64,000 bases of DNA. Origin: Oscillospiraceae bacterium. Its GTDB lineage: Bacteria; Bacillota; Clostridia; Oscillospirales; Oscillospiraceae. The DNA lies in the NCBI GenBank assembly GCA_017461445.1, contig JAFTXW010000016.1, forward strand, positions 105,875 to 169,874. Direction: 5' to 3'. Of the stretch, positions 33,801 to 41,694 are shown in pieces. The translations under genes were made by a program, and so were the position numbers. The notes under the pieces were generated by a model, which saw only the letters and a list, made by a program, of their open reading frames with translations, had not been told where the DNA came from and ran no database searches. Numbering within the stretch: the stretch's first letter is position 1; each line of letters opens with the position of its first letter.

Positions 33801-34712
33801 TTACCAGATGCGAATTTCCGGTTCAATGCGGATGCCGGAATTCTCAAAAACCTTGTCGGAAACTTCACGCAGAAGATTCTTGACATCGTTCGCGGTTGCG
33901 CCGCCCAGGTTGACGGCAAAGCCGGCGTGCTTGGTGGAGATGGCCGCGCCGCCCACCTGGTAGCCCTTCAGCCCTGCCTGATCGATGAGGGCCGCAGCGT
34001 AGCCGCCAACTGGCCGCTTGAAGGCGGAGCCAGCAGAGGGCAGATCCAAGGGCTGGGAAGCGGAACGCTTACCGATCAACTCCTTCATTCTGGCCTTGAT
34101 CTCCTCCGTAGGCTTGGGTTCCAGCGCGAAATCCGCGCTGATGACGATGCCCGGCTGCTCCTCCAGAATGCTGTGGCGGTAGGAGAAGCCCATTTTATCA
34201 GCCGACAAAGTTCGCATATTGCCCGCCATGTCCATGACCTCCACCTGGGTACAGACCTGGCAGATTTCGCCGCCGTAGGCACCGGCGTTCATATAAACGC
34301 CGCCGCCCACCGTACCGGGGATGCCGTGGGCAAATTCCAGTCCGCCCAGGCCCAGATTGGCCGCAAAAACAGCCGCCCGGCTCATGGTCACACCGGCCAT
34401 CACCCGAATGTGGGTATCGTCCAGCCGCTCCATACCGTCCAGGCAGTCCTTCAGGCAGATGACCAGGCCGGAAATGCCTTCGTCGGGGGCCAGCACATTG
34501 GTTCCTGCACCTAAAATAGCAAATTTCGTGTCCAATAAAGCGAACGTTTTTAAAAGTTTCGCCAGCTCCTCCCTGTTTTTCGGGAAGGCCATCACCTCCG
34601 CCCCGCCGCCGATGCGGAAGGAGGTGTGCTTTGCCATGGGCTCGTCAAAACGCAGCTCCATTTCGGGCAGAAAAGCGGAAATTTTCCGCTGAAAATCAGT
34701 CAATTCGGTCAT
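33801..34712 (-). CDS. murB: UDP-N-acetylmuramate dehydrogenase (UDP-N-acetylenolpyruvoylglucosamine reductase)
   Basis: The protein is 303 residues from ATG 34712 (CGGAGG upstream). It is an NADPH-dependent FAD enzyme that reduces enolpyruvyl-UDP-GlcNAc to UDP-MurNAc in peptidoglycan synthesis. FAD-binding GAGTNVLAPDEGISGLVI (about 82-99), GIPGTVGGGVYMNAGAYGGE (about 130-149) and the catalytic serine region SAGSAFKRP (about 226) are visible. It is short like type II MurB. It is followed by whiA and dnaE on the same strand, with only a repeat between. Confidence 0.95.
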   Translation of the reverse strand: MTELTDFQRKISAFLPEMELRFDEPMAKHTSFRIGGGAEVMAFPKNREELAKLLKTFALLDTKFAILGAGTNVLAPDEGISGLVICLKDCLDGMERLDDTHIRVMAGVTMSRAAVFAANLGLGGLEFAHGIPGTVGGGVYMNAGAYGGEICQVCTQVEVMDMAGNMRTLSADKMGFSYRHSILEEQPGIVISADFALEPKPTEEIKARMKELIGKRSASQPLDLPSAGSAFKRPVGGYAAALIDQAGLKGYQVGGAAISTKHAGFAVNLGGATANDVKNLLREVSDKVFENSGIRIEPEIRIW

Positions 34713-34797
34713 AAACGCCTCCGGGTGTAAACTCTTAATCAGTATAGCATATTCCGAACGAATTTGCAATTATGACAAACATGAAATTTATGTTACA

Positions 34798-34828
34798 AAA
34801 GGGGCACGTTTCACAACGCACCCCTTCT
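34798..34828 (-). terminator. terminator of the XRE regulator gene
   Basis: On the minus strand, AAGGGGTGCGT pairs with ACGTGCCCCTT (one G-T pair), followed by TTGT. Confidence 0.6.
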
Positions 34829-34829
34829 T

Positions 34830-35339
34830 TTATTGCTTTCCCGACCCATCAAAAGCCCGGGCCTCCACATAGGTCATCATCTGATTCCGCTCGACGCAGT
34901 AATACACCAGGCTCGCGGCGGCATAACCCACCGCCCAAAGCGGTTCCCGTTTCACAATACACACCGCCAGCAGGCCCCAGATCAGCACCCGTATCACCAA
35001 ACAAGTCCAGAAATGGTCCTTCTTCCATTTCCCCTTGTAGAATTCCACCCTCTCTTCCAGAGAAAAAGGACTGGATTTCAAAGCGGTTTTGATATTTTCC
35101 TCCGCCTTTTCCCGGTAGGCCTCCCCTGTCAAACGTTCTGCGCTGAGGATCTCGTTGATAGTGATGCCGTACAACTCGCTTAAGCCCTGCAGCATCTCCA
35201 CCGGCGGCAGATAGTATCCCTTCTCCCAGCGGGATACGGTTTTGTTGGTGACCCCCAGCTTTTCCCCCAGCTGCTCCTGGGTCATCCCCTGCTCCCTGCG
35301 CAGGCTGGCTAAGAATTTTCCAATGGCAATGGTATCCAT
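34830..35339 (-). CDS. XRE-family helix-turn-helix regulator with C-terminal membrane segments
   Basis: The protein is 169 residues. The ATG at 35339 is preferred because GGGAGG is six bases away; an ATG at 35345 directly abuts that site. Residues about 5-60 form the HTH_3 domain (REQGMTQEQLGEKLGVTNKT, VSRWEKGYYLP). The C-terminal 60 residues hold two hydrophobic helices (LVIRVLIWGLLAVCIV, AVGYAAASLVYYCV). The combination suggests a membrane-tethered regulator. The target is unknown; it is followed by murB and preceded by LCP genes. Confidence 0.85.
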   Translation of the reverse strand: MDTIAIGKFLASLRREQGMTQEQLGEKLGVTNKTVSRWEKGYYLPPVEMLQGLSELYGITINEILSAERLTGEAYREKAEENIKTALKSSPFSLEERVEFYKGKWKKDHFWTCLVIRVLIWGLLAVCIVKREPLWAVGYAAASLVYYCVERNQMMTYVEARAFDGSGKQ

Positions 35340-35413
35340 ATCCATCCTCCCTTCCGTTTGGGACGATCATACCATATCAGGGTCAAAAAGTCTTCCCCAC
35401 AAACAGCGAATTG

Positions 35414-35450
35414 GCAAAAAATCCTCCACTGCAAAACACAGTGGAGGATT
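35414..35450 (-). terminator. terminator of the third LCP gene
   Basis: On the minus strand, the 12-bp stem AATCCTCCACTG/CAGTGGAGGATT is followed by TTTTTTGCC. Confidence 0.88.
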
Positions 35451-35456
35451 TGAAGA

Positions 35457-36602
35457 TTATTCCGCAGGCACCGTGGTTTCGGTCGGCTCGATCACATCGG
35501 TTTCGGCGATGGCCATCAGCAGTTCCCGGTTCTTTTCCACATCGGGCACCAGCACGCCGGAATTGACACCGTAGATTTCCACCATCTGGCCGGAGTAGGT
35601 GCCCTCGGCGGGGCACTGGTTAGATACGATGCTCAGCTCCGGCAGGATCGGCAGCAGCTCCAGAGCAAACTTGGTGATCACATCAGAGGACATGTCCGTC
35701 TTTACCAGGGGAAGAATGGTTGTCAGCATATTGTTCAGCTGGGTCAGGCTCATAGTGCGGCACTTTTCCAGGATGGAGGAAATCATCTTACGCTGACGAT
35801 CCGTCCGGTTGAAGTCGTTGTCACCGGCAAAAGCACTGCGGGTACGGGCATAGGCCAGAGCCGCCGCGCCGTCCAGGTGGTTTGTTCCCTTTTTGTAAGC
35901 ACCATTCAGATCCGTATTTTTGTTCAGGTGGGTAGCTTCCGCCTCGGTCAGTTCCACATCCACGCCGCCCAGGGCGTTGATAACCTCCTGAAAGGCGACA
36001 AAATCCACCTCCACATTATAGTCCACATCCACACCGAACTGCTCCAGCAGCAGAAGATCCAGCATCTCCATGGCACCCTTGGTATCGCCCCAGGCATAGC
36101 CCAGTGCGTAGCAGGTATTGATGCGGTTTTTGCCGCAGGTTTTACCCGCATAATCGGGCAATTTGATGTACATATCCCGCTGGAAGGAAGTAAGGGTCAG
36201 GGTCTTGGTTTTCAAATTCAGGGTCGCCAGGATCATGGTATCCGCCAGCTTGGCTGTCTCACCATCCCGGGACTGCTGTCCAACCAGCATCACGTTGATG
36301 ATCTCGCCAGTGGTTTCAGGCACACTCACCGTTGGTTGGGTCTCCCCTTCCGTAGCATTCTCCAGCTCCGCGTCCAGATAGCCTTCGCCCAGGATAGCTG
36401 CCAGCTCCTCCCGGGAGGGATTCTTTTCCACATATTCCGCCTCGCCCACCAGGCTGAGGACGTAGTTATAATAGCCGAGACCACCGCCGATGGCTGTAGC
36501 CAGAATTGCCACGATCAGGATCAGCACGACCAGCAGTATCTTCTTTTTTCTGCCGCCCGCCTTCGGCGCGTGGGAATTTAAATAACGTCCGCCTTTGCAC
36601 AT
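35457..36602 (-). CDS. LytR-CpsA-Psr (LCP) family cell-wall glycopolymer ligase, copy 3
   Basis: The protein is 381 residues from ATG 36602 (CGGAGG upstream). A short basic cytoplasmic tail with KGGRYL is followed by a transmembrane helix (about 20-45). The LCP domain (about 110-350) has FQRDMYIKLPDYAG, NVEVDFVAFQEVINALGGVD and the arginine-rich YARTRSAFAGDNDFNRTDRQ that contacts the polyprenyl phosphate substrate. It attaches wall teichoic acid or a related polymer to peptidoglycan. It is closely related to the next gene (shared KGGRYL, NTCYALGYAWGDTKGAMEML). It ends in its own terminator. Confidence 0.92.
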   Translation of the reverse strand: MCKGGRYLNSHAPKAGGRKKKILLVVLILIVAILATAIGGGLGYYNYVLSLVGEAEYVEKNPSREELAAILGEGYLDAELENATEGETQPTVSVPETTGEIINVMLVGQQSRDGETAKLADTMILATLNLKTKTLTLTSFQRDMYIKLPDYAGKTCGKNRINTCYALGYAWGDTKGAMEMLDLLLLEQFGVDVDYNVEVDFVAFQEVINALGGVDVELTEAEATHLNKNTDLNGAYKKGTNHLDGAAALAYARTRSAFAGDNDFNRTDRQRKMISSILEKCRTMSLTQLNNMLTTILPLVKTDMSSDVITKFALELLPILPELSIVSNQCPAEGTYSGQMVEIYGVNSGVLVPDVEKNRELLMAIAETDVIEPTETTVPAE

Positions 36603-36683
36603 AGAGAACCTCCGGGAAACAATTTTTTACATTTTCTCACATTACGGGAGCCTCCGCCACACGCGGCAGCAGAGGTTCGGATA

Positions 36684-37859
36684 TTATTCGGTGGGTGCCG
36701 TTGTTTCTGCGGCTTCCAGAATGTCAGCTTCGGCAATGGCCATCAGAAGCTCCCTGTTCTTTGCCACATTGGGCATAATACAGCCCTGGGCAACGTCATA
36801 AATCTCAATGATCTGGCTGCTGTAGGTACCCTCGGCGGGGCACTGGTTGGAGACGATCTGCAGATCGGCAATGATAGGCAGCAGCTCCAGCGCGTAGGTA
36901 GTGATCACATCCTTGGGCATGTCGGTGATGATCATGGGCAAAATCTTTGTCAGCATGTCGTTCAGCTGGGTCAGGCTCATGGTCTTGCACTCTTCCAGAA
37001 CCTTGGTGATGACACTTCTCTGGCGGCTGGCCCGCTTAAAATCGTTGTCATCCGCGGAGGATTTGCGCATACGGGCGTAGTTCAGTGCAGCCTCGCCATC
37101 CAGCGTTACGGTGCCGGCTTCGAATTCCCGTTTTGTATCGGAGTAATTCAGACCGGTGAGATATTCTGCCTCCGCCTCGGTCAGCTCCACTTCGATACCG
37201 CCCAGGGCGTTAATGACCTCCTGGAAGGCAGTGAAGTCCACCTCCACATTGTAGTCCACATTCACGCCGAACTGCTCCAGCATCAGCTTGTCCAGCATTT
37301 CCATAGCACCTTTGGTGTCGCCCCAGGCATAGCCCAGTGCGTAGCAGGTATTGATCTTGTTATGTCCGCAGGTGTGACCCTTATAATTGGGAAGCTTGAT
37401 GTACATATCCCGCAGGAAGGAGGTCAGGGTAAGGGTTTTTGTTTCAACATTCAACGTGGCAAGGATCATACTGTCCGCCATGCGGGATTCCTCACCCACC
37501 CGGTAGGCCTGACCCACCAGCATGATGTTGATGATCTTGCCTGTCTTGGTCAGATCGGGATCATAGGGTTCGGTAACCGCGGGCTCGGTGGCTTCCGTTT
37601 CCCCGCTGGGAGCCGTGGGAACCTTGCCATTGCTGTTCAGGTACCCCGCGCCAAGGATAGCCGCGATATCCTCGTCCGAAGGGTTCTTCTCCACATACTG
37701 CGCCTGACCCACAAGGCCCAGCACATAATCATAATAAAAAACACCTGCGCCGATGCCAACCACCAACAAAGCAACCACGCAGATCAGAACGATCATGACG
37801 GCCTTCTTTTTGGGGCTTGCTGCCGGCTTTTGTTGTAGGTAGCGTCCGCCTTTGCTCAT
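36684..37859 (-). CDS. LytR-CpsA-Psr (LCP) family cell-wall glycopolymer ligase, copy 2
   Basis: The protein is 391 residues from ATG 37859 (AGGAGG upstream; the frame to 37889 lacks such a site). It has the same architecture as its neighbours: N-terminal KGGRYLQQ, membrane helix at about 25-48, a Thr/Pro/Glu-rich stretch (TAPSGETEATEPAVTEP) and the LCP domain (about 120-365) with FLRDMYIKLPNYKGHTCGHN and YARMRKSSADDNDFKRASRQ. It is a recent duplicate of copy 3. A promoter lies directly upstream. Confidence 0.92.
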   Translation of the reverse strand: MSKGGRYLQQKPAASPKKKAVMIVLICVVALLVVGIGAGVFYYDYVLGLVGQAQYVEKNPSDEDIAAILGAGYLNSNGKVPTAPSGETEATEPAVTEPYDPDLTKTGKIINIMLVGQAYRVGEESRMADSMILATLNVETKTLTLTSFLRDMYIKLPNYKGHTCGHNKINTCYALGYAWGDTKGAMEMLDKLMLEQFGVNVDYNVEVDFTAFQEVINALGGIEVELTEAEAEYLTGLNYSDTKREFEAGTVTLDGEAALNYARMRKSSADDNDFKRASRQRSVITKVLEECKTMSLTQLNDMLTKILPMIITDMPKDVITTYALELLPIIADLQIVSNQCPAEGTYSSQIIEIYDVAQGCIMPNVAKNRELLMAIAEADILEAAETTAPTE

Positions 37860-37897
37860 AGGTAACCTCCTAGGGATATGGTTTTCCATTAAATTAT

Positions 37898-37926
37898 ATT
37901 ATACCATCAAACCTATGTAAATACAA
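37898..37926 (-). promoter_or_regulatory. promoter of LCP copy 2 (with copy 3 downstream)
   Basis: On the minus strand, TTGTAT (37926-37921), 17 bases, then TATAAT (37903-37898) with TGG as extended -10. Confidence 0.7.
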
Positions 37927-37960
37927 GCTCTTTTTTCGCCCCGCGCCCCCGCACTTCCGC

Positions 37961-37995
37961 AAAAGATCCTCCATTGCGCACAACAATGGAGGATC
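37961..37995 (-). terminator. terminator of LCP copy 1
   Basis: On the minus strand, the 12-bp stem GATCCTCCATTG/CAATGGAGGATC is followed by TTTTGC. The stem is similar to that after LCP copy 3, as if terminators were duplicated with the genes. Confidence 0.85.
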
Positions 37996-38008
37996 CGGAC
38001 AACAATGG

Positions 38009-39166
38009 TCATTCTTCTTCAGCTTCTACCAGGCCGATGGATTCGCGCAGCAGTTCACCGTTCTTCTGCAGATTGCAGTCGATCATATACTGCAGTATGC
38101 CGTCCACATCCACTTCAACAGACCAGTAGGTGCCGTCAAAGGGAATGGCCTGGGACTGGATCTTTACGTCGGAGAGCTTAGGCAGGAACTCGAAAATATA
38201 GTTGGTAATTTCGGAGTTGGTCATATCCGTGACGATCATAGAAGCAACTGTGGTAGCCAGCTCGTGCAGCTCCATCAGGCTGACATCCCGGACACTGTCG
38301 ATCACGGAGGTAATGATCTCCCGCTGACGCTCCGTACGCTGGCGGTCGCCGTCGATTTTTCTCATCCGCGCATAGGTCAGTGCCTGATAGCCGTCCAGAC
38401 GATTGGTTCCCACGGTCAAATTCTTACTGTACTCGGGTATTGTATCCTGCAAATACTTCAGCTCCGCTTCGCTGATCTCCACTTTCACGCCGCCAAGTTT
38501 ATTGATAATCTTCTCGACGGATTCAAAGTCGACCTCTATGGTATGGTCGATCTTAACACCAAAGTTCTGCTCAATGCACAGGGCCAGCATTTCCATACTG
38601 CCCTTGACTTCTCCGGTCCAGTAGCTGCCCAGGTGATAGACGTTGTTTATCCGGTTAAAGCCCTGGGTATGTCCTGCATAGGCAGGGATCACAACGCGCA
38701 TGTCCCGCTGTAAGGATGTCAGTGTCAGGGTATTGGTCTCCCGGTTGATGCTGCAAAGGATCATGGAATCCGCCAGACGGTAGTCTTCCCCGGCGCGGGA
38801 TGCCTGACCGACCAACATAATGTTGGTGATATTCTGGTCAGAAACGACTTCCGGCCAGGTATTTTCGGGAGAGGTCTCTGCCGGGGCTGCTCCATCCAGA
38901 GAAGTGCCAGAGTTGGAAATCGAACCGATGGGATTCAGCATTGCTTCGATCTCCTCGTCGGACATGCTGGGCAATGTAATATCCTGCGGACCAGTCATCA
39001 TACTCAAAATTGTGTTCCAGTAGATCACCACAGCAACAACTGCCGCAAGGATCAGTGCCAGAAAAACCAGCAGAATGATCAAAACCGGCTTTTTCCCCTT
39101 TGACGCAGGCGTATCGGACATCTGTGATTTTTTAGGCTTCTTTATATAATGGCCCTGATAGCGCAT
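38009..39166 (-). CDS. LytR-CpsA-Psr (LCP) family cell-wall glycopolymer ligase, copy 1
   Basis: The protein is 385 residues from ATG 39166 (GGGAGG upstream). Its N-terminus is different (MRYQGHYIKKPKKSQMSDTP); a membrane helix at about 28-50 follows. The LCP domain (about 110-360) holds LQRDMRVVIPAYAGHTQGFN, YARMRKIDGDRQRTERQRE and the GGVKVEISEAEL region. It is the most divergent of the three copies and has its own promoter and terminator, so it is probably regulated separately from copies 2 and 3. Confidence 0.92.
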   Translation of the reverse strand: MRYQGHYIKKPKKSQMSDTPASKGKKPVLIILLVFLALILAAVVAVVIYWNTILSMMTGPQDITLPSMSDEEIEAMLNPIGSISNSGTSLDGAAPAETSPENTWPEVVSDQNITNIMLVGQASRAGEDYRLADSMILCSINRETNTLTLTSLQRDMRVVIPAYAGHTQGFNRINNVYHLGSYWTGEVKGSMEMLALCIEQNFGVKIDHTIEVDFESVEKIINKLGGVKVEISEAELKYLQDTIPEYSKNLTVGTNRLDGYQALTYARMRKIDGDRQRTERQREIITSVIDSVRDVSLMELHELATTVASMIVTDMTNSEITNYIFEFLPKLSDVKIQSQAIPFDGTYWSVEVDVDGILQYMIDCNLQKNGELLRESIGLVEAEEE

Positions 39167-39202
39167 AAAAACCTCCCGGGAGCAATGGTTTCAATTTCGT
39201 GC

Positions 39203-39231
39203 ATTATACCATTTTTCCCCCGGTAATGCAA
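39203..39231 (-). promoter_or_regulatory. promoter of LCP copy 1
   Basis: On the minus strand, TTGCAT (39231-39226), 17 bases, then TATAAT (39208-39203) with TGG as extended -10. Confidence 0.78.
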
Positions 39232-39267
39232 GCTGCTTAATCATATTCCAATATTTTCTTAAGAAAT

Positions 39268-39296
39268 GCAGCAAGGGCAGCCCTTCGGCTGCCCCT
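39268..39296 (-). terminator. hairpin after the ferredoxin-like gene
   Basis: On the minus strand, GGGCAGCC and GGGCTGCCC pair around GAA. The following T tract is weak (CTGCATTTCTT). Confidence 0.6.
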
Positions 39297-39311
39297 GTAT
39301 TCGGCACTTTT

Positions 39312-39698
39312 TTACTTTTCCACGATCTCCAGAACTTCCATGGGGCAGGCCTTGACGCAGATGCCGCAGGCGATGCACTTGGAAACGGGGCCGTCGTCCT
39401 TCTTGACCATGACCTTCATGGGGCAGGCCTCGACACACTTGCCGCAGCCGACGCACTTCTTCTTGTTGATCATGTACACACCGGTCTTGGGGTTCTGGGT
39501 AATGGCCTCGTGCTCACAGGCCTTCATGCACTTGCCGCACTGGATGCACACCATGGGCTTGGCGCCGGTGCCCTTGGCAACGATCTGGACACAGCTCAGG
39601 GTCACATCGAATTCCTTATAGAAAGCCTCAGAGCAGGCCTGAGCACACTGCAGGCAGGCCATACATTCCACATTTTTCTTAACAGCGAGCTTCTTCAT
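39312..39698 (-). CDS. 4Fe-4S ferredoxin-type protein with four cysteine motifs
   Basis: The protein is 128 residues. Four CxxCxxCxxxC motifs are present: CMACLQCAQAC (about 12), CIQCGKCMKAC (about 51), CVGCGKCVEAC (about 82) and CIACGICVKAC (about 108). That is enough for up to four [4Fe-4S] clusters. It resembles the electron-transfer subunits of multi-component oxidoreductases, but no catalytic subunit is encoded beside it, so it may be a freestanding electron carrier. The first motif deviates in spacing from the following text (QACSEAFYKEF instead of a Pro-rich turn). It has a good promoter and AGGAGA before ATG. Confidence 0.9.
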   Translation of the reverse strand: MKKLAVKKNVECMACLQCAQACSEAFYKEFDVTLSCVQIVAKGTGAKPMVCIQCGKCMKACEHEAITQNPKTGVYMINKKKCVGCGKCVEACPMKVMVKKDDGPVSKCIACGICVKACPMEVLEIVEK

Positions 39699-39736
39699 AG
39701 CAGAGAACTCTCCTTTATCTTTATTAGTACGGTTTC

Positions 39737-39765
39737 ATTATACACGGGGCAGAGAGAAAAATCAA
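39737..39765 (-). promoter_or_regulatory. promoter of the ferredoxin-like gene
   Basis: On the minus strand, TTGATT (39765-39760), 17 bases, then TATAAT (39742-39737). Confidence 0.75.
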
Positions 39766-39947
39766 CGGGAATTTATGCATTTTGAAACTTTTTGTAGTTA
39801 CCCTTCGCTAACTTCCATTTCATTTCCGAAGTTTTTAAAACTTTTCCCCTTCTTCCTCTTTAAAAAATCTGGGCACATTTTCCAGCGTAAAGCGCATGAT
39901 CCGGGAAATAATAGGTCTGAAACCACAAAAACATGGAGGTTACAATA

Positions 39948-40244
39948 ATGAAAAAGATCAGCATTCTGGCTCTTACCCTCGTCCTTACCGCAGCAATGTT
40001 CACCGGCTGCGGCTGCCGGAACAGCAAGCCCATGGACACTGTCCCCACCACTCGCCCCGCTACGGTGCCTACCACGGAAGCCACCAGAGAAACCACCGTA
40101 CCCACTACCCATGCCACTGAGCCGTACACCGATGCAACCATCGACAATGGCAACGGCCCCCTGAGCACTGACAACACCGATACCACCAACGCCACCGAAA
40201 ATGGCGGTACCGCAGGCCGCTCCCGCCGGATGCCCATGGGCTGA
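39948..40244 (+). CDS. small Thr/Pro-rich lipoprotein
   Basis: The protein is 98 residues from ATG 39948 (TGGAGG upstream). The signal peptide MKKISILALTLVLTAAMFTG runs to a lipobox cysteine (TGC). The mature part is unstructured and dominated by Thr, Pro, Ala and Asn (TTRPATVPTTEATRETT, DNTDTTNATENGG) and ends RSRRMPMG. Such proteins coat the outer face of the membrane and may be O-glycosylated; no specific role can be assigned. It is followed by an unusual series of four to five hairpins. Confidence 0.75.
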   Translation: MKKISILALTLVLTAAMFTGCGCRNSKPMDTVPTTRPATVPTTEATRETTVPTTHATEPYTDATIDNGNGPLSTDNTDTTNATENGGTAGRSRRMPMG

Positions 40245-40251
40245 TTCCTAC

Positions 40252-40285
40252 TGATTCTCAATCAAAGGTTTTGATATGAGAATCA
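40252..40285. repeat. palindrome 1 downstream of the lipoprotein gene
   Basis: TGATTCTCAATCAAA pairs with TTTGAT-AT-GAGAATCA (one two-base bulge) around GGT. Confidence 0.7.
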
Positions 40286-40295
40286 TATGAGACGG

Positions 40296-40330
40296 GATTT
40301 TGCTATTTTCTTTCCGAAAATAGCAAAATC
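40296..40330. repeat. palindrome 2, 14-bp perfect AT-rich stem
   Basis: GATTTTGCTATTTT (40296-40309) is the exact inverse of AAAATAGCAAAATC (40317-40330). Confidence 0.85.
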
Positions 40331-40331
40331 G

Positions 40332-40360
40332 GCAATGCCGTCAGGCAGTGCTCTTTTTTA
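40332..40360 (+). terminator. intrinsic terminator downstream of the lipoprotein gene
   Basis: GCAATGCC/GGCAGTGC (one mismatch) with a GTCA loop, followed by TCTTTTTT. Confidence 0.75.
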
Positions 40361-40387
40361 TTAGAAATTAAAGATTTCTAATAAAAA
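40355..40387. repeat. palindrome 3, 14-bp perfect AT-rich stem
   Basis: TTTTTATTAGAAAT (40355-40368) is the exact inverse of ATTTCTAATAAAAA (40374-40387), overlapping the T tract of the terminator before it. Confidence 0.8.
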
Positions 40388-40403
40388 GTAGTATCAAAAA
40401 TAT

Positions 40404-40433
40404 GTAGGGGTCGATGCCCACATCGACCCCTAC
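40404..40433. repeat. palindrome 4, 13-bp perfect stem
   Basis: GTAGGGGTCGATG (40404-40416) and CATCGACCCCTAC (40421-40433) with a CCCA loop. It may also be the terminator of the convergent glutaredoxin gene, although it lacks a good T tract on that side. Confidence 0.85.
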
Positions 40434-40440
40434 CGTATTG

Positions 40441-40683
40441 TTACGTAAATTCTTCCCAATCCAGCGTGATGCTGTCATCCTCCCGCAGGATGCAGGGGAT
40501 ACCGATCCTTCCCTCTTTGCGGATCTCGTCAAAAATCGGTGCTTCCCGGAGAATCAGAAATTCCTTCAGATTTTTCAGGCTTTCGGAAAAATCCAGGTAT
40601 TCGTATTCTACTCCCGCCCTGTCCAAATCCTCACGGCATTGGACGCAGTCCGGGCAGCGCATACTTCCATAAATTTTCAGCAT
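40441..40683 (-). CDS. glutaredoxin-like protein
   Basis: The protein is 80 residues. The redox motif CPDC lies at about 10-13 in YGSMRCPDCVQCRE, with an extra Cys three residues later, and a cis-Pro is present in GRIGIPCILRED. Both match a small thioredoxin-fold glutaredoxin. It is a cytoplasmic thiol-disulfide reductant. It follows the PyrF-like gene by 11 bases on the same strand and is probably co-transcribed with it, which is an unexplained pairing. Confidence 0.85.
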   Translation of the reverse strand: MLKIYGSMRCPDCVQCREDLDRAGVEYEYLDFSESLKNLKEFLILREAPIFDEIRKEGRIGIPCILREDDSITLDWEEFT

Positions 40684-40694
40684 GGATTTCCTCC

Positions 40695-41573
40695 TTACAG
40701 GATCGTAACATATCTTGTCAGTTTTTTCTTCATACGCTCAGCAGCAGCGGAAGCATGGGTCAGGAAGTCCCGCCCGTCACTTTCCGCCTGCTTCCAGGCG
40801 CAGGTAATGGCCGCTCCGCAGCAGACCACTGCGCCGTGGCCGAATTTGTCGAAGGCATAGGAACAGTTCCTCGCGTTGGAACTGGGATAGTCCAGGCCGT
40901 CCACCAGCAGGAACAGCTTGGGATATTTTGTCCGAAGGGTGCGCAGGCTGTCGGCGGAGCTGGCTGCCGCCATAACACCCACCCGGGGATAGCCGAACTT
41001 CCCCGCCGTTTCCGCGCCGTAGCGGTTCACATAGTCGGCAGCGGCGGTGTGAACCATGCGGGAGCCGAACAGCAGATCCTGCAATTCCGATGCGGATTTG
41101 TTAGCCGTCCGAACCACCACGAAAATATCCTTCTTCCCTTCTGCGCAGTATGGCAGGAATGCCTTGATAATATCAGTGCCCAGATACCCGGGGATCACCA
41201 GACCGTCACAGGGATACAGGCTCCCCTCCCCGAATACCGCCTCTGCTGTGGCCTTTGCCAGCATGGGGGACAGTATTTCCGGTGCATCCAGGATGACGTA
41301 ATACCCAAGGCTTGCCGCCGTTTTTAAAGTCCCGGTCAGCTGCGCCAAGCCCTCGGGCCCCAGCAGGGCAAAGCAGGAGAAGCTGACCCGCACAGTGGGT
41401 ACCGCGCCCTTGAGCTCCGTCAGCAGCTCCCGGCAGAAGCGGCCGTAGGCGGCAGGGATGCTGCCCTCCTCCTCCAGAATATGGGGAGGCAGGTCTGCCA
41501 TAGGCATTGCCAGCTCCACCATGGAGGGATTCTTGGTTTTTCGGATCTTTTCCTGCAAACTATCAACAGCCAT
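40695..41573 (-). CDS. PyrF-like (type 2 orotidine-5'-phosphate decarboxylase fold) protein lacking catalytic residues
   Basis: The protein is 292 residues, the size of type 2 OMP decarboxylase, and aligns along its whole length. Examples are N-terminal SLQEKIRKTKNPSMVELAM, GYLGTDIIKAFL and the well-kept IFVVVRTANKSASELQDL. But the family VGLD becomes VELA, and the catalytic D-x-K-R-x-D-I strand becomes LDAPEILS, with Lys and the second Asp lost. The first catalytic Lys (KVQ) is Arg (RVSF), and the phosphate-binding GxGAQGG and SSRG segments are absent. It is therefore probably not a decarboxylase. A regulatory, binding or new catalytic role is possible. Confidence 0.8.
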   Translation of the reverse strand: MAVDSLQEKIRKTKNPSMVELAMPMADLPPHILEEEGSIPAAYGRFCRELLTELKGAVPTVRVSFSCFALLGPEGLAQLTGTLKTAASLGYYVILDAPEILSPMLAKATAEAVFGEGSLYPCDGLVIPGYLGTDIIKAFLPYCAEGKKDIFVVVRTANKSASELQDLLFGSRMVHTAAADYVNRYGAETAGKFGYPRVGVMAAASSADSLRTLRTKYPKLFLLVDGLDYPSSNARNCSYAFDKFGHGAVVCCGAAITCAWKQAESDGRDFLTHASAAAERMKKKLTRYVTIL

Positions 41574-41694
41574 CGTGATACCCCCGAAGCTTTTTTCTTA
41601 TTGTATCACAACTTTTTCCCGCTGAAAAGACAAAAACCTTCCAGAAATGAATTTTTTCACAATGGTTATACTAGCATTGAAAGGAGGGAGAAGC

